Below the pieces are notes generated by a model. The model was not told the DNA's origin and ran no database searches. It saw only the letters and a program-made list of their open reading frames with translations. Shown here one piece after another: positions 43,622 through 52,060 of a stretch of 64,000 bases of DNA; the first letter of the stretch is position 1, and every line of letters starts with the position of its first letter. Made by a program: the position numbers and the translations under genes. Location: positions 124,001 to 188,000 of the forward strand of contig CAVZYX010000015.1 of the NCBI GenBank assembly GCA_963779645.1, given 5' to 3'. Source of the DNA: CALMBW01 sp963779645. GTDB taxonomy: Bacteria; Actinomycetota; CADDZG01; WHSQ01.

Positions 43622-43864
43622 ATGGAAACCATGAAGACTGAGGATCATCGCGGGCGGCCGGTCGTGGTCGACCTGCAGAAGCTCGAAGACCAGGCCCGAG
43701 ACCTTTATCTCACCCGTTTCGTGGACAGCATCAAGAAGGCTCGGGGCGAGAACGGGCGTTTCCTCGTGCTCAGGTCCGGTGACGAGCTAGCCATCAGGAC
43801 CGCACAGGACGGAAGTTCCGAGCTCCTCGAAGCAGTAAGCGTCGACGAGATCCATCTTCCGTAG
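43622..43864 (+). CDS. Small conserved-looking hypothetical protein
   Basis: An 80-residue soluble protein (starts METMKTEDHRGRPVVVDLQK) with predicted helix-strand alternation and mixed charges; no motif is recognised. The TATCCT box six bases before the ATG suggests a leaderless message; an in-frame ATG at 43631 is a second option. It diverges from ftsH and precedes the NlpC/P60 gene, which has its own -10 box. The opposite-strand frame here overlaps the start of NlpC and is unlikely. Function unknown. Confidence 0.6.
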   Translation: METMKTEDHRGRPVVVDLQKLEDQARDLYLTRFVDSIKKARGENGRFLVLRSGDELAIRTAQDGSSELLEAVSVDEIHLP

Positions 43865-43911
43865 GTTCGCGAGCCCTTCGCAGCACCCCGAGTTAGGCGG
43901 CGCACCGGGGT

Positions 43912-43917
43912 TAGTGT
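43912..43917 (+). promoter_or_regulatory. -10 box of the NlpC/P60 gene
   Basis: TAGTGT, seven bases before the ATG at 43925. It helps choose that ATG over the GTG codons at 43916 and 43922. Confidence 0.4.
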
Positions 43918-43924
43918 GTTCGTG

Positions 43925-44977
43925 ATGTTCGCAAAGTTCACTGTTCGACGACTATTGCCGCCGATGCTGCTGGTGATCGGACTGATCTCGGCCTCGGCGA
44001 TCGCTCCGGCCCCCACCATCGCCGCCCCTTCCAGGGCGGAACTTCGCGCGGCCGAAGCCCGCTTGATGGAGCTCGAGAAGGAATTCGAGCTGATCGTTGA
44101 GCGCTACAACCTCGTTCACGAACGGTTGGACACTCTCCGGGCCCGCATCGCCGGTGCCGCCGCAGAGGTCGCAGCCATCACGAAGCGCATGCAAACCAAG
44201 GAGCGATCGGCGGTCGAGATCGCAACCGAGCTCTACAAAGGGGGCCGGGCACAGGCCATCGAGGCGGTGCTGTCATCGCAATCCATCAACGACATAGATG
44301 TCGGCCTCGTCTACCTCGAGCACTCAGAGGACGCGCAAACAGAGGTCTTCGAGTCACTCGCGGTTGAGAAGGGCGTGCTTTCGCGACGGATCGCCTCTCT
44401 AGAAGAGGCGAGGGCGAAAGCCTCCGACGAACAGGCACGTCTGGACGAGTTGCGGGTTGAGGTCGAGTCGAAGATCGCCGAACAAGAAGACGAGGTCACA
44501 CGACTCAACGACCTGATCGAACGAGCCCAACGTCGCGCCGCCCGGCAAGCAGCACGGGAGGCGCGTCGGTCTGAACAGGCGGCTATCGATCTGACGCCGG
44601 TTATCAGACCCGCACCGGCACCGAATAAGGCCGCCGGGATCGCCGTTGACTCCGCGCTTTCGCAGGTTGGGAAGCCGTATCAATGGGGTGCTGCAGGCCC
44701 CAACTCCTACGACTGCTCCGGTTTGACGATGTGGGCGTGGGCGCAGGCCGGCGTATCCCTCCCCCACAACTCAGGAAGCCAGTACGCCGCGACACCACGG
44801 GTCGATAGCTCTGACTGGGCGCCCGGCGATCTCCTCTTCTTCGGGAGTCCGATCCACCACGTAGGCATGTACATCGGCAATGGGCAGATGGTTGAAGCTC
44901 CTTACACGGGTGCTCAGGTAAGAGTCGTATCTGCACACCGAAGCGACTACGCGGGGGCCGGCCGGCCGGGAGTTTAG
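43925..44977 (+). CDS. Secreted NlpC/P60 peptidoglycan hydrolase
   Basis: A 350-residue cell-wall peptidase resembling the RipA/RipC group of actinobacteria. After a signal peptide (LLPPMLLVIGLISASAIAPAP) comes a long coiled coil (about residues 35-205, rich in Ala, Glu and Arg), then a linker and a C-terminal NlpC/P60 domain. The catalytic Cys is in NSYDCSGLTMWAW and the His in IHHVGMYIGNGQMVEAPYTG. Such enzymes cut D-Glu-diaminopimelate bonds in peptidoglycan stems during division. The coiled coil may hold the enzyme inactive until a partner binds. The sigma-like membrane protein gene starts two bases after its stop, so the two are co-transcribed. Confidence 0.9.
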   Translation: MFAKFTVRRLLPPMLLVIGLISASAIAPAPTIAAPSRAELRAAEARLMELEKEFELIVERYNLVHERLDTLRARIAGAAAEVAAITKRMQTKERSAVEIATELYKGGRAQAIEAVLSSQSINDIDVGLVYLEHSEDAQTEVFESLAVEKGVLSRRIASLEEARAKASDEQARLDELRVEVESKIAEQEDEVTRLNDLIERAQRRAARQAAREARRSEQAAIDLTPVIRPAPAPNKAAGIAVDSALSQVGKPYQWGAAGPNSYDCSGLTMWAWAQAGVSLPHNSGSQYAATPRVDSSDWAPGDLLFFGSPIHHVGMYIGNGQMVEAPYTGAQVRVVSAHRSDYAGAGRPGV

Positions 44978-44979
44978 GT

Positions 44980-46032
44980 ATGCCTCGATCTCGCGCTGCC
45001 GTAGGAGACCTCTTCGTCAAGGGTTACTGGAGCGTCGCCGGATCTCTCGCCCTGGCGCTGGTCGACGACCGACAGAAAGCTGCTTGGATAACCCGCCGCG
45101 CGTTCGCGAAGTCTTTCGCTCGACTCTCGCATCTGAGAGATGCGCACGAGTTCGAGATCTCGCTTCTCGGTCATGTGATTCGAGTGGCGCGTCGAGTCGG
45201 GAAGACATCCGAGGTTGATCTCAACGCTGCATTCTTCCTGGAGCACGTTCTGGAGTTCCCTACTCCAGCGATCGCCGAGATCCTGGACAGGACGGAGCAT
45301 CGTGCAAGACAGCTCCATACTGACGTCGGGTCTCGCCCTTTAGTTGCTCCCCGGCTGGAACCTCCGTCCGCATCGATCGCGAGCCGAGTCGCAAAAAGGG
45401 TTTGGGTAGCACCAGTTGTCGTCGGATGCCTCGTGCTGGGAAGCATCGGGGCAGCTTTCTGGATCCCGAGTGATCCCCGACAGGTCCGTCAGACAAACGA
45501 AACCCTTCAGACCGCGCCGCCCTTGCCCGAACTCTTGAATCCTCATTTCATACCCACTGAAGAACCGGTGATCGCAGCATCCGGTTTCGCAGGAGGGCGC
45601 CGGTGGCTGCTCCGTGTCTACCCTGCCGAACCGGATGCAGTGTGCATGGAGCTCAGGGTCGATGAGGAGTTCGGAGATGTCCATTGCCTCAACACCTACG
45701 AGAACACCATTCATCCGTTCGTCGCGGCCGACCGGCGGCGAGGGGTCACTTTCGTTTTCGGATACGCATCGGCCGCGGTAAAAGGACTGACCATCGCCGA
45801 GCGACGGTCCGCTCCGCTCAACATCGAACTTGACGACGCGCCAGGGGGGCTTCAACCCCGTGGCCCTGCTCAGGTCTTCCTCGTGTCTCTCCCCGACTAC
45901 CTACTGCAACTCGTCGATAGGCGGCAGGGCAGAAACCTCGGCTACCGGATCCACACCCTCGTCCTGGAGGCGACGGATGACGAGGGAGCCAGGGTGAACC
46001 GCACGATCTTGCACCTGGGGCGGCCGGGTTAG
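44980..46032 (+). CDS. Degenerate sigma-70-like protein with a membrane anchor and outer domain
   Basis: A 350-residue protein. Residues 12-73 look like sigma region 2 of ECF factors (DRQKAAWITRRAFAKSFARL, then LRDAHEFEISLLGHVIRVAR) and 82-117 like region 4 (AAFFLEHVLEFPTPAIAEIL, then EHRARQLHTDV), but the usual conserved acidic residues of region 2 are missing. A membrane helix (141-162, VWVAPVVVGCLVLGSIGAAF) follows and the remaining 190 residues should lie outside; they have no recognised domain and two cysteines. It follows the NlpC/P60 gene after two bases. It may be a membrane-bound regulator that senses the cell wall, but DNA or core RNA polymerase binding is not shown. ATG at 44980. 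Confidence 0.7.
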   Translation: MPRSRAAVGDLFVKGYWSVAGSLALALVDDRQKAAWITRRAFAKSFARLSHLRDAHEFEISLLGHVIRVARRVGKTSEVDLNAAFFLEHVLEFPTPAIAEILDRTEHRARQLHTDVGSRPLVAPRLEPPSASIASRVAKRVWVAPVVVGCLVLGSIGAAFWIPSDPRQVRQTNETLQTAPPLPELLNPHFIPTEEPVIAASGFAGGRRWLLRVYPAEPDAVCMELRVDEEFGDVHCLNTYENTIHPFVAADRRRGVTFVFGYASAAVKGLTIAERRSAPLNIELDDAPGGLQPRGPAQVFLVSLPDYLLQLVDRRQGRNLGYRIHTLVLEATDDEGARVNRTILHLGRPG

Positions 46033-46044
46033 GACAACTTGTCC
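46032..46044. promoter_or_regulatory. Palindrome upstream of the PucR-type regulator
   Basis: GGACAA-C-TTGTCC is a perfect inverted repeat ending nine bases before the TAAGCT -10 box of the next gene, in the -35 region. It may be an operator for self-regulation. It overlaps the last base of the upstream stop codon. Confidence 0.4.
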
Positions 46045-46053
46045 AATGAGGAC

Positions 46054-46059
46054 TAAGCT
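46054..46059 (+). promoter_or_regulatory. -10 box of the PucR-type regulator gene
   Basis: TAAGCT, six bases before the ATG at 46066, without a ribosome-binding site. Confidence 0.4.
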
Positions 46060-46065
46060 TTCCCA

Positions 46066-47211
46066 ATGCAAAGGGTTGAAACCGGCACATCAGACAGAAA
46101 CGACCCAGCGGTTGTTCGGGTCGCGGCCCTGCTGGAAAAGAAAGCCGACGCCATCGCCGACACATTGGTCGAGGCGTACCGCGCCCGCATCCCGTCCTAT
46201 TCCAAAGCTGATGAGGCTTCGGTCAAAGAGATCCGCGAATGGGCTGCGGGAAGCCTCTTCGTTGCGACCGGGATCGTCACCGGCAAGTTAGACGCCAGCG
46301 AATTCACTGACGCATTGACTGATGTTGGACGCGCGAGGGCCGAGCAGGGGTTCCCGCTTCACGACGTCCTTCTTGCCAACCTGATCGGAACCGAAGTCCT
46401 GTGGCAGGCGATCGCCGAGTTGGAGCCCGAGGATCTCGAGTCCCGTCTGACGATCCAGAACGTGTTCATGGACTCGTCCTTCTCGCTATTGCAGCAAGCG
46501 GTCAAGGCGTTATCAAAGGGTTATCTCGAGGTTGCAGAAGCACAGGTCTCCGATACGGAGCACGACATGCAAATTTTGGTCGAGACACTCGCCGGGCTTA
46601 GGGTCCCAGACAATCGCCATGAGGAGCGCGCTGACATCAGGGGGATAGATCTGGAGACTCTCAAGTGGTGCGTTGTGGCCACCGTTGAGGGTGACATCGG
46701 CGCAGAGGTTCGCACGTTGAGACGTCTGACCGCTGGTGCTGTGGTGGGCCGCGTAGGGCGCCGGCTGATCGCATTCCTTCCCGAGCAGCCTTCCGAAGTT
46801 GGGCTCGCGGCAGGGATGTCCTCGGCAGAGGATCCAGCCGTTGCGTATCGCCGGGCGATGGCCGCGCATCAAGTGGCGGTCCATCTGCACAGAACTGGCG
46901 TTATCTACGAAGAGGTCGTTCCACTCGCGATGGTGCTATCCGGTCCACACGAAGATCGCGATGCCTTCATCGCCGCGCAGCTTGGTCCACTCCTCGAAGA
47001 CCCCCTCGGCGACGAATTGCTCAAGTCGCTTCAGACCTTCTACAGAGCGGGGATGTCGGTTGCCGCAGCTGCTCGTGATCTTTACGTTCACAGACACACA
47101 CTCGAGTACCGATTGACTCGTATCGAGACCGCGCTCGGAAAAGACATCAAGGCACCCGACAACCGGATGTTGCTCGAGCTCGCCCTAGCTCTGCGTACGG
47201 ATAACGCCTAA
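46066..47211 (+). CDS. PucR/CdaR family transcriptional regulator
   Basis: A 381-residue regulator. The C-terminus has the PucR-type helix-turn-helix (RAGMSVAAAARDLYVHRHTL, then EYRLTRIE, about residues 330-360). The middle (WCVVATVEGDIGAEVRTL, AGAVVGRVGRRLIAFLPE) matches the GGDEF-like domain common in CdaR-type proteins, and the N-terminal 170 residues are helical, like the RsbR-type input domain of some PucR proteins. It is probably leaderless. A palindrome in its promoter may be its own operator. Targets are unknown; no catabolic operon lies next to it. Length and domains look complete. Confidence 0.83.
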   Translation: MQRVETGTSDRNDPAVVRVAALLEKKADAIADTLVEAYRARIPSYSKADEASVKEIREWAAGSLFVATGIVTGKLDASEFTDALTDVGRARAEQGFPLHDVLLANLIGTEVLWQAIAELEPEDLESRLTIQNVFMDSSFSLLQQAVKALSKGYLEVAEAQVSDTEHDMQILVETLAGLRVPDNRHEERADIRGIDLETLKWCVVATVEGDIGAEVRTLRRLTAGAVVGRVGRRLIAFLPEQPSEVGLAAGMSSAEDPAVAYRRAMAAHQVAVHLHRTGVIYEEVVPLAMVLSGPHEDRDAFIAAQLGPLLEDPLGDELLKSLQTFYRAGMSVAAAARDLYVHRHTLEYRLTRIETALGKDIKAPDNRMLLELALALRTDNA

Positions 47212-47458
47212 GCGGTCCTAGTCGCTCTCCTCACGCTACGTGATCGCCAGACAACTAAGCGCTATCTAGCCCCCTCCGCCGGACATCTCGTCCACCTCGC
47301 TTCGGTTCATCCGTGGGGCACTGTGTCCCAGGTTGTGCTGCTCTTATGGCGCGACCCGTCCAAAGGAGGGCCTCTGTCGAACTGCCAAGTCTTGTGTGTC
47401 CCGTCGGGAGCCGGGACATAGGTGGTTATCCATAGCGACCTGACCGAGGAGGTTACGG
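47212..47458 (+). other. Intergenic region upstream of the subtilisin gene
   Basis: This 247-base stretch has no convincing gene. It holds one hairpin (TGTCCCG and CGGGACA, 47397-47418) about 40 bases before the subtilisin start, probably in the 5' untranslated region, and a good GAGGAGG site at its end. No known riboswitch pattern is recognised. Confidence 0.5.
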
Positions 47459-48709
47459 ATGAGGGGACCGAAAGCTTGGGCGCCGGCTGTAGCGCTGGCG
47501 TTGCTGGTAGGAGTGTCGGCGCTGCCGGCGCAGGCAACAGGTGGGGCGGCCGGGGGCCGCGATGTGGTGGACGGACGCTACATCGTGGTGTTGGCTGACT
47601 CGATCGGCAGTGCGACAGGGATCGCACGGCAACACGCAAGTAAGTTCGGGATCGAAGTCACGCACGTGTACAACCACGCTCTCAAGGGATACGCCGCTGC
47701 GATGGATAGCAGCACCGCCGATGCCATCGCGGCACTTCCAATCGTTGAATGGGTCGAGCAGGACTGGTTGGTCAGTACATTCGCTCAAACCCTTCCGACC
47801 GGGATCAATCGCATCGACGCGGAACTCAGTCCGACGGCAGCCATCAACGGCGTTGATCAGCGTGTGAACGTTGACGTCGCAGTCATCGACACCGGCGTCA
47901 GTCTCAGCCACCCCGATCTGAATGTCCACACCGCCGGCCAGAGGAACTGCATCACTTCGCTCCTCAACGCGAACGACGACAACGGTCATGGGAGCCACGT
48001 TGCAGGGACGATCGGCGCCCTGGACAACGCTGCGGGTGTCGTAGGTGTCGCTCCCGGCGCGCGTATCTGGCCGGTCAAGGTGTTGAACGCTGCCGGGGTA
48101 GGGCTCGGTTCCTGGATCATCTGTGGCATCGACTACGTCACATCGAAGGCATCAGAGATCGAGGTCGCGAACATGTCACTCGGCGGGGGCGGATCCGACG
48201 ACGGCAACTGCGGGAACTCGAACGGTGACACCGAGCACCGCGCCATCTGTAACTCTGTGGCTGCAGGTGTTACTTACGCAGTCGCGGCCGGTAACGACCA
48301 TGCGGATGCTTCCACCAGCGCTCCGGCGGCCTACGACGAAGTAATCACGGTCAGCTCACTCGCCGACTTCAACGGTCAGCCTGGAAGTGGAGCCGCAGCA
48401 ACATGCACCACTGACGTCGATGACTCGTTCAGTAACTTCTCGAACTTCGGGGCCGATGTTGACATCATCGCTCCGGGATCCTGCATCTATTCGACTACTA
48501 GTGGTTCCGGTTACGCGACCATGTCTGGAACGTCCATGGCATCGCCTCATGTGGCGGGAGCCGCTGCTCTGTACAAGGCTGTTAATCCGTCGGCGACACC
48601 TGCTCAGGTTCGACAGGCATTGATCTCTGCAGGCAACTTCAGCTGGCTGTGGGGGCCCGAGGATCCGGACGGCATCCAGGAACCCTTATTGAACGTTGCA
48701 ACCTTCTAG
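47459..48709 (+). CDS. Secreted subtilisin-like serine protease (S8)
   Basis: A 416-residue secreted protease. Signal peptide (AVALALLVGVSALPAQA), inhibitor I9-like prodomain (about 38-108, RYIVVLADSIG to VEWVEQDWLV), then the S8 catalytic domain. The triad is Asp144 (AVIDTGVSLSHPDL), His177 (NGHGSHVAGTIG) and Ser359 (MSGTSMASPHVAG); the oxyanion Asn is in AVAAGNDHAD. GAGGAGG precedes the ATG at good spacing. A strong bidirectional terminator follows. It is a single gene with its own leader. Several cysteines (RNCITS, IICGID, GNCGNS, ATCTTD) may form disulfides. It likely degrades extracellular protein. Confidence 0.94.
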   Translation: MRGPKAWAPAVALALLVGVSALPAQATGGAAGGRDVVDGRYIVVLADSIGSATGIARQHASKFGIEVTHVYNHALKGYAAAMDSSTADAIAALPIVEWVEQDWLVSTFAQTLPTGINRIDAELSPTAAINGVDQRVNVDVAVIDTGVSLSHPDLNVHTAGQRNCITSLLNANDDNGHGSHVAGTIGALDNAAGVVGVAPGARIWPVKVLNAAGVGLGSWIICGIDYVTSKASEIEVANMSLGGGGSDDGNCGNSNGDTEHRAICNSVAAGVTYAVAAGNDHADASTSAPAAYDEVITVSSLADFNGQPGSGAAATCTTDVDDSFSNFSNFGADVDIIAPGSCIYSTTSGSGYATMSGTSMASPHVAGAAALYKAVNPSATPAQVRQALISAGNFSWLWGPEDPDGIQEPLLNVATF

Positions 48710-48719
48710 GAGGGGAAAC

Positions 48720-48753
48720 AAAAAAGGGCCCGGGAGTCCCCGGGCCCTTTTTT
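48720..48753. terminator. Bidirectional intrinsic terminator
   Basis: A near-perfect GC stem (GGGCCCGGG and CCCGGGCCC) flanked by six A on the left and six T on the right, between the subtilisin gene and the convergent CHRD gene. It can end transcription from both sides. Confidence 0.95.
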
Positions 48754-48767
48754 GAGTAAGCGACTGC

Positions 48768-49217
48768 CTAGACCTCACCGACGTTCTTCAGCTGGCCGCG
48801 GATCGCACCGCCCGGATAGTCACCGGTATGTACGTTCACGTAGTAACGACTGGGGTTGCTCTGGATCTTCTCGATAAGCGCTGCATCCGCCTCGGTGCAG
48901 CCTTTTGCGGGGGACGATTCGCTTCCCTCGAAGAGCGTCACCTTCACATCACCCGAGGTGCTCTTGTTGCCTTTGTGGATGTGGGCTGCGCTCGCCATCC
49001 CGATGTTCTCGAACTTGATGTTGTAGCAAACCGAACTTTCTTCTTCATTGACCTTGATGATCGCAACGCCTGTTCCGTTCGGGTCACCGGGGCCGGGCAC
49101 TTCCTTCGCCCCGTTCATCTTGGCCTTCTGCTTGATCGTGTGCGCCGAAACCAGGCTCGCAGTGACACCGATACACATGACGACAGCGAGTACTGCTCCT
49201 AACCATCTCTTGTTCAT
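48768..49217 (-). CDS. Secreted CHRD-domain protein
   Basis: A 149-residue secreted protein. After a signal peptide (AVLAVVMCIGVTASLVSA) comes a single CHRD domain: NGAKEVPGPGDPNGTGVAII, the SAAHIHKGN His motif and YYVNVHTGDYPGGAIRGQL. CHRD domains were first described in chordin and occur in many bacterial secreted proteins of unclear role, some near copper or metal-related genes. A strong GGAGGAGGA site precedes the ATG. It is the last gene of a minus-strand group with three CopC-like genes. No membrane anchor is seen. Confidence 0.86.
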   Translation of the reverse strand: MNKRWLGAVLAVVMCIGVTASLVSAHTIKQKAKMNGAKEVPGPGDPNGTGVAIIKVNEEESSVCYNIKFENIGMASAAHIHKGNKSTSGDVKVTLFEGSESSPAKGCTEADAALIEKIQSNPSRYYVNVHTGDYPGGAIRGQLKNVGEV

Positions 49218-49259
49218 CCGTTCCTCCTCCTCTTTCTTCCCCCTACGTCCTACTACCCT

Positions 49260-49772
49260 TTAACTACGAGTGCTACTCCGGTGGCGGATGGCCGCAGCCC
49301 CGAGAACGAACGCAACGGCTACCCCACCCAGAAGCATCCACGGGGGCGAACCTTGATCTTCGGCGCCCGAAGCTTGGGTCGTTCCGTCCTCCTCAGGCTC
49401 TTCTGTCGAACAGTCCTTGGTGCCTTTGACTCGGAAAGCGATCCGGCCGTCTGATCGGTGACCATCGTCTCCAGACACGAGTTCGTAGACAACCTTGAAC
49501 CTGCCCGGTTGTGCGGAACCCAGATCGAGACGGATGTCGACGCCGTCGAACTCGGTTGCTTGAAGAACATCTCGGCCACACCCATCGGTCACCTCGGCGC
49601 TGAAAACATCAACGTTCTCGGTGAATTCCATCTGGATGGTCTCCGGCACTTCCTTCTGCGTGGACGTATCCGCAGGATCGCTTCTAAGAAGGACGGCGTG
49701 CGCGCTGGCGCTAGTCGGCACCAGCACGCACAACATGAATGCCATCATCGCAACGCGAACGGGCATCCGCAT
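49260..49772 (-). CDS. CopC-like secreted protein with C-terminal membrane helix (1 of 3)
   Basis: A 170-residue protein: signal peptide ending SASA, then a CopC domain (HAVLLRSDPADTS, FTENVDVFSAEVTD, ELVSGDDGHRSDGRIAFRV), an acidic Ser/Thr linker and a membrane helix (PWMLLGGVAVAFVLGAAAI). The mature N-terminal His and the His of DDGHRSDG are where CopC proteins bind Cu(II). Two starts are possible: ATG at 49772 or ATG at 49766, which has a better spaced AAAGGA. It lies seven bases after CopC-like gene 2. A copper-handling role is likely from the family but not proven here. Confidence 0.82.
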   Translation of the reverse strand: MRMPVRVAMMAFMLCVLVPTSASAHAVLLRSDPADTSTQKEVPETIQMEFTENVDVFSAEVTDGCGRDVLQATEFDGVDIRLDLGSAQPGRFKVVYELVSGDDGHRSDGRIAFRVKGTKDCSTEEPEEDGTTQASGAEDQGSPPWMLLGGVAVAFVLGAAAIRHRSSTRS

Positions 49773-49779
49773 CCTTTGT

Positions 49780-50619
49780 CTAGAAAGCTCTCAGTACACC
49801 CAGGTCGGGAGCACGATCGGAACAGATCGATTCCGCGCAAGCGTCTTCGTCGTCGAAGAGTGTCCTGGCGAATACATCTGCATGGTCGCCAAGCAGGCTA
49901 GCCGGAACCTTCACCGTAACGCTTGTGCCCTTGAGTACGCCCTTAGCGGAACCAACGACTACATCGTCCTCTTCACCTTCGCCAGGTTCGGTCAGGGTGA
50001 ACTTCGCTTTGCCCATCTTGCACGTCGATGTGGCGAACAGGTCCGAGATGTCATCGCCATCGACATCGAAGGCGAGTTCGAGCGCATCCTTCTTTAGCGC
50101 CTTGCACCTGACCGTTTTGGTCATCGTCACCTTTACGACCGCCTTGCCATTGGCTTCCTTCGCAACTACCTGAAGAGCGTCCAGCCCGAGATCGACATCG
50201 TCGGCGGGATCGTCACGCACGACTTGGGCGCATGGATCACCGCTCGTCACCTCGAAGTCGAGGTAGCCGGACTGCGCGGCCCCATCGATGGCCTCGGCGA
50301 ACCAGTGGATCTCGTAGCGACCTGCCGGATCCCCCGTTGAGGCGACGGTCAGAGTGTCTTGAGTCTGGTTCATCGAGGTCTCTCCCATCTGCACGGGAGA
50401 ACCGCAGGCGTCAAGAACTTCTAGGCTTCCGCCCGCGATCGAGAACGGTGTGCTACCGAACTTGACCCATACCTCCGCCGGAGCAGCTTCAATGAGCTCA
50501 CCGTCTTTCGGGCTCGAGTCAGATACTTCCGTGTGAGCACCGGCGACGCCGGGCATCACGAGAGCCGCGGCGATCAGCGTCGCCGGGATAACCAGCTTCA
50601 CGATCTTGCGTAAGTGCAT
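49780..50619 (-). CDS. CopC-like secreted protein with extra C-terminal domain (2 of 3)
   Basis: A 279-residue secreted protein. The signal peptide ends AGA, leaving an N-terminal His (HTEVSDSSPKDGELIEAAPA), followed by a CopC-like domain of about 110 residues (FSIAGGSLEVLDACGSPVQM, AGRYEIHWFAEAIDG). The remaining 145 residues are acidic and of unknown type (VKVTMTKTVRCKALKKDA, LAFDVDGDDISDLFATSTC), with cysteines that may pair. The usual second Cu His region reads IDGAAQSGYLDF, so the copper site may be incomplete. Its ATG overlaps the stop of gene 3 (TGATG), so they are coupled. Confidence 0.72.
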   Translation of the reverse strand: MHLRKIVKLVIPATLIAAALVMPGVAGAHTEVSDSSPKDGELIEAAPAEVWVKFGSTPFSIAGGSLEVLDACGSPVQMGETSMNQTQDTLTVASTGDPAGRYEIHWFAEAIDGAAQSGYLDFEVTSGDPCAQVVRDDPADDVDLGLDALQVVAKEANGKAVVKVTMTKTVRCKALKKDALELAFDVDGDDISDLFATSTCKMGKAKFTLTEPGEGEEDDVVVGSAKGVLKGTSVTVKVPASLLGDHADVFARTLFDDEDACAESICSDRAPDLGVLRAF

Positions 50620-51416
50620 CAGTTGTTCCTCCTTGGTTTCGTTTGGGCTTCAGGCCCCACGAGGTTGACGTAGATCTGACCGGCAGCCGCCCCGATAAGG
50701 GCAGCGATCCCGAAACTGATCAACAGCCAATCGACGGGTATGTCACCCGCTATCGGTGCGGTATCTGCCGTGGTTGGTCCGGTCGAGCCAGCGTCAGGCG
50801 CCGGGTCTGCGACTTCTGGTTTTGGTTTGTGGTTGTGGTGCTTTCCTTCTCCTTTATTGCTCTTGTTGTTGCCTCCCTTGCCGCCAAAGGCCGCGGCGGG
50901 ATCGTCCGCGTTATCGTCATTCGATCCACCGGCCGCACTGACATCGCCTTCATCGGCGTCATCGCCGTCATCCGGCTGCTCGTTGTTGGTGTCCGTGTCA
51001 TCGTCGGGACCTGGCTCGGCCGCCGGACAAGATGAACCGTCCGTCACCGTGAAGTTCCAGTCCCCAGACGTCTTGTGGCCGTCATCGCCGAGCACCGTCC
51101 ACACGGCTGTGTAGGTACCGGCCTTGTTCGACGAGGTCCCAACCGTCAACTTGTAGAGGATCGGGTCCTCTTCGGGGGAACCATCATCGACTCGATCGCC
51201 GCAGGGGTCGTAGACGTAAAGCTGGCCACTGCTGAATCCCTCATTCATGTCCACCCACACTTCGCTGGGCGGTGAGGAGATGGTGGCGCCATCGTCCGGG
51301 CCATAGGCCTCTGGGGTGGGATGCGCCCATGCAGTGCCGGCGATCTGAGTGAAGGCTCCGATCAAAGCAACCGCCAAGATCCGCCTCATCCCGATCGACA
51401 TCGTCATGTCCCTCAT
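50619..51416 (-). CDS. CopC-like secreted protein with acidic linker and membrane helix (3 of 3)
   Basis: A 265-residue protein: signal peptide ending TAWA, a CopC domain (HPTPEAYGPDDGATISSPPS, YDPCGDRVDDGSP, TVLGDDGHKTSGDWNFTVTD) with the N-terminal His and the DDGH motif intact, then about 95 residues of acidic, Gly/Asn and Lys/His-rich linker (KGEGKHHNHKPKP) and a membrane helix (WLLISFGIAALIGAAAGQIY). The His-rich stretch may hold metal. Its start overlaps the stop of the unknown secreted gene upstream (ATGA); several in-frame ATGs lie within the first ten codons. It is coupled downstream to gene 2. Confidence 0.8.
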   Translation of the reverse strand: MRDMTMSIGMRRILAVALIGAFTQIAGTAWAHPTPEAYGPDDGATISSPPSEVWVDMNEGFSSGQLYVYDPCGDRVDDGSPEEDPILYKLTVGTSSNKAGTYTAVWTVLGDDGHKTSGDWNFTVTDGSSCPAAEPGPDDDTDTNNEQPDDGDDADEGDVSAAGGSNDDNADDPAAAFGGKGGNNKSNKGEGKHHNHKPKPEVADPAPDAGSTGPTTADTAPIAGDIPVDWLLISFGIAALIGAAAGQIYVNLVGPEAQTKPRRNN

Positions 51417-51967
51417 CGGATCTTGAACGATCTAGTCGTGGCGAAGTCATCAAGGATCGACGAGGTCACCTGTGCGTGCTGGTGGATCTCGACGTCCCCC
51501 GAATCGCCCAGAGCTCGACCGGTGATGGTCGTTCCCTTACGAGCTCCGATGTCACTCATCGGGACGTACATGTTGATGATCCCGGCATCCACGTCGACTT
51601 CGCCCTCGATGCTGCTCAGGTAGACGAAAGCTCCACTACCGTCGACCTCATAAAGGTTGAACTCGAATGCTGCTTCTCCGACGTGAGTCTCGGCAACGAA
51701 GGTTCTGATCCCCGCCTTGAAAACCCATTGGATACCTGCGCCTGGGAAGCTTCCCTGAACGGGGATCATGCTCATGGCCATTCGAAGATGAAGGTCGGGC
51801 CCGTGCGTTGCAACCTCGAGAGCCAAGAGGTCGGCGCCACGAGGCGCGTCGTTGGCCGCATCGATGCCGAGCAGCTTGAATCCGCCTGCTCCAACCGCCG
51901 GGGTTGTAGTTGTGATCATCATCAGTGCGGCCGCCGCTACGCAAAGGCCGGAAATGGATCTCCTCAT
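51413..51967 (-). CDS. Secreted protein of unknown function
   Basis: A 184-residue protein with signal peptide MRRSISGLCVAAAALMMITT (cleaved near AVGA). The rest is strand-rich with no recognised motif (LLGIDAANDAPRGADLLALE, GIQWVFKAGIRTFVAETHVG, FVYLSSIEGEVDVDAGIINM, MYVPMSDIGARKG); the pattern suggests a secreted beta-sandwich. AGGAGG precedes the ATG well. It is coupled to the CopC-like genes downstream, so a role in the same envelope process is likely. I do not recognise its family. Confidence 0.7.
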   Translation of the reverse strand: MRRSISGLCVAAAALMMITTTTPAVGAGGFKLLGIDAANDAPRGADLLALEVATHGPDLHLRMAMSMIPVQGSFPGAGIQWVFKAGIRTFVAETHVGEAAFEFNLYEVDGSGAFVYLSSIEGEVDVDAGIINMYVPMSDIGARKGTTITGRALGDSGDVEIHQHAQVTSSILDDFATTRSFKIR

Positions 51968-52041
51968 CGGTGCCTCCTGCCGGTCGATCCCGGCGGGTCG
52001 GTCGTTACAGCAACGCCTGCGATCCGCTCGGCGCGCTCGAG

Positions 52042-52057
52042 GGTCCCTTTCGGGACC
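52042..52057 (-). terminator. Hairpin with GAAA loop after the membrane-protein gene
   Basis: GGTCCC-GAAA-GGGACC on the minus strand begins three bases after the stop of the upstream gene. The stable tetraloop hairpin lacks a U tract; it could attenuate transcription into the secreted-protein genes. Confidence 0.4.
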
Positions 52058-52060
52058 GAC

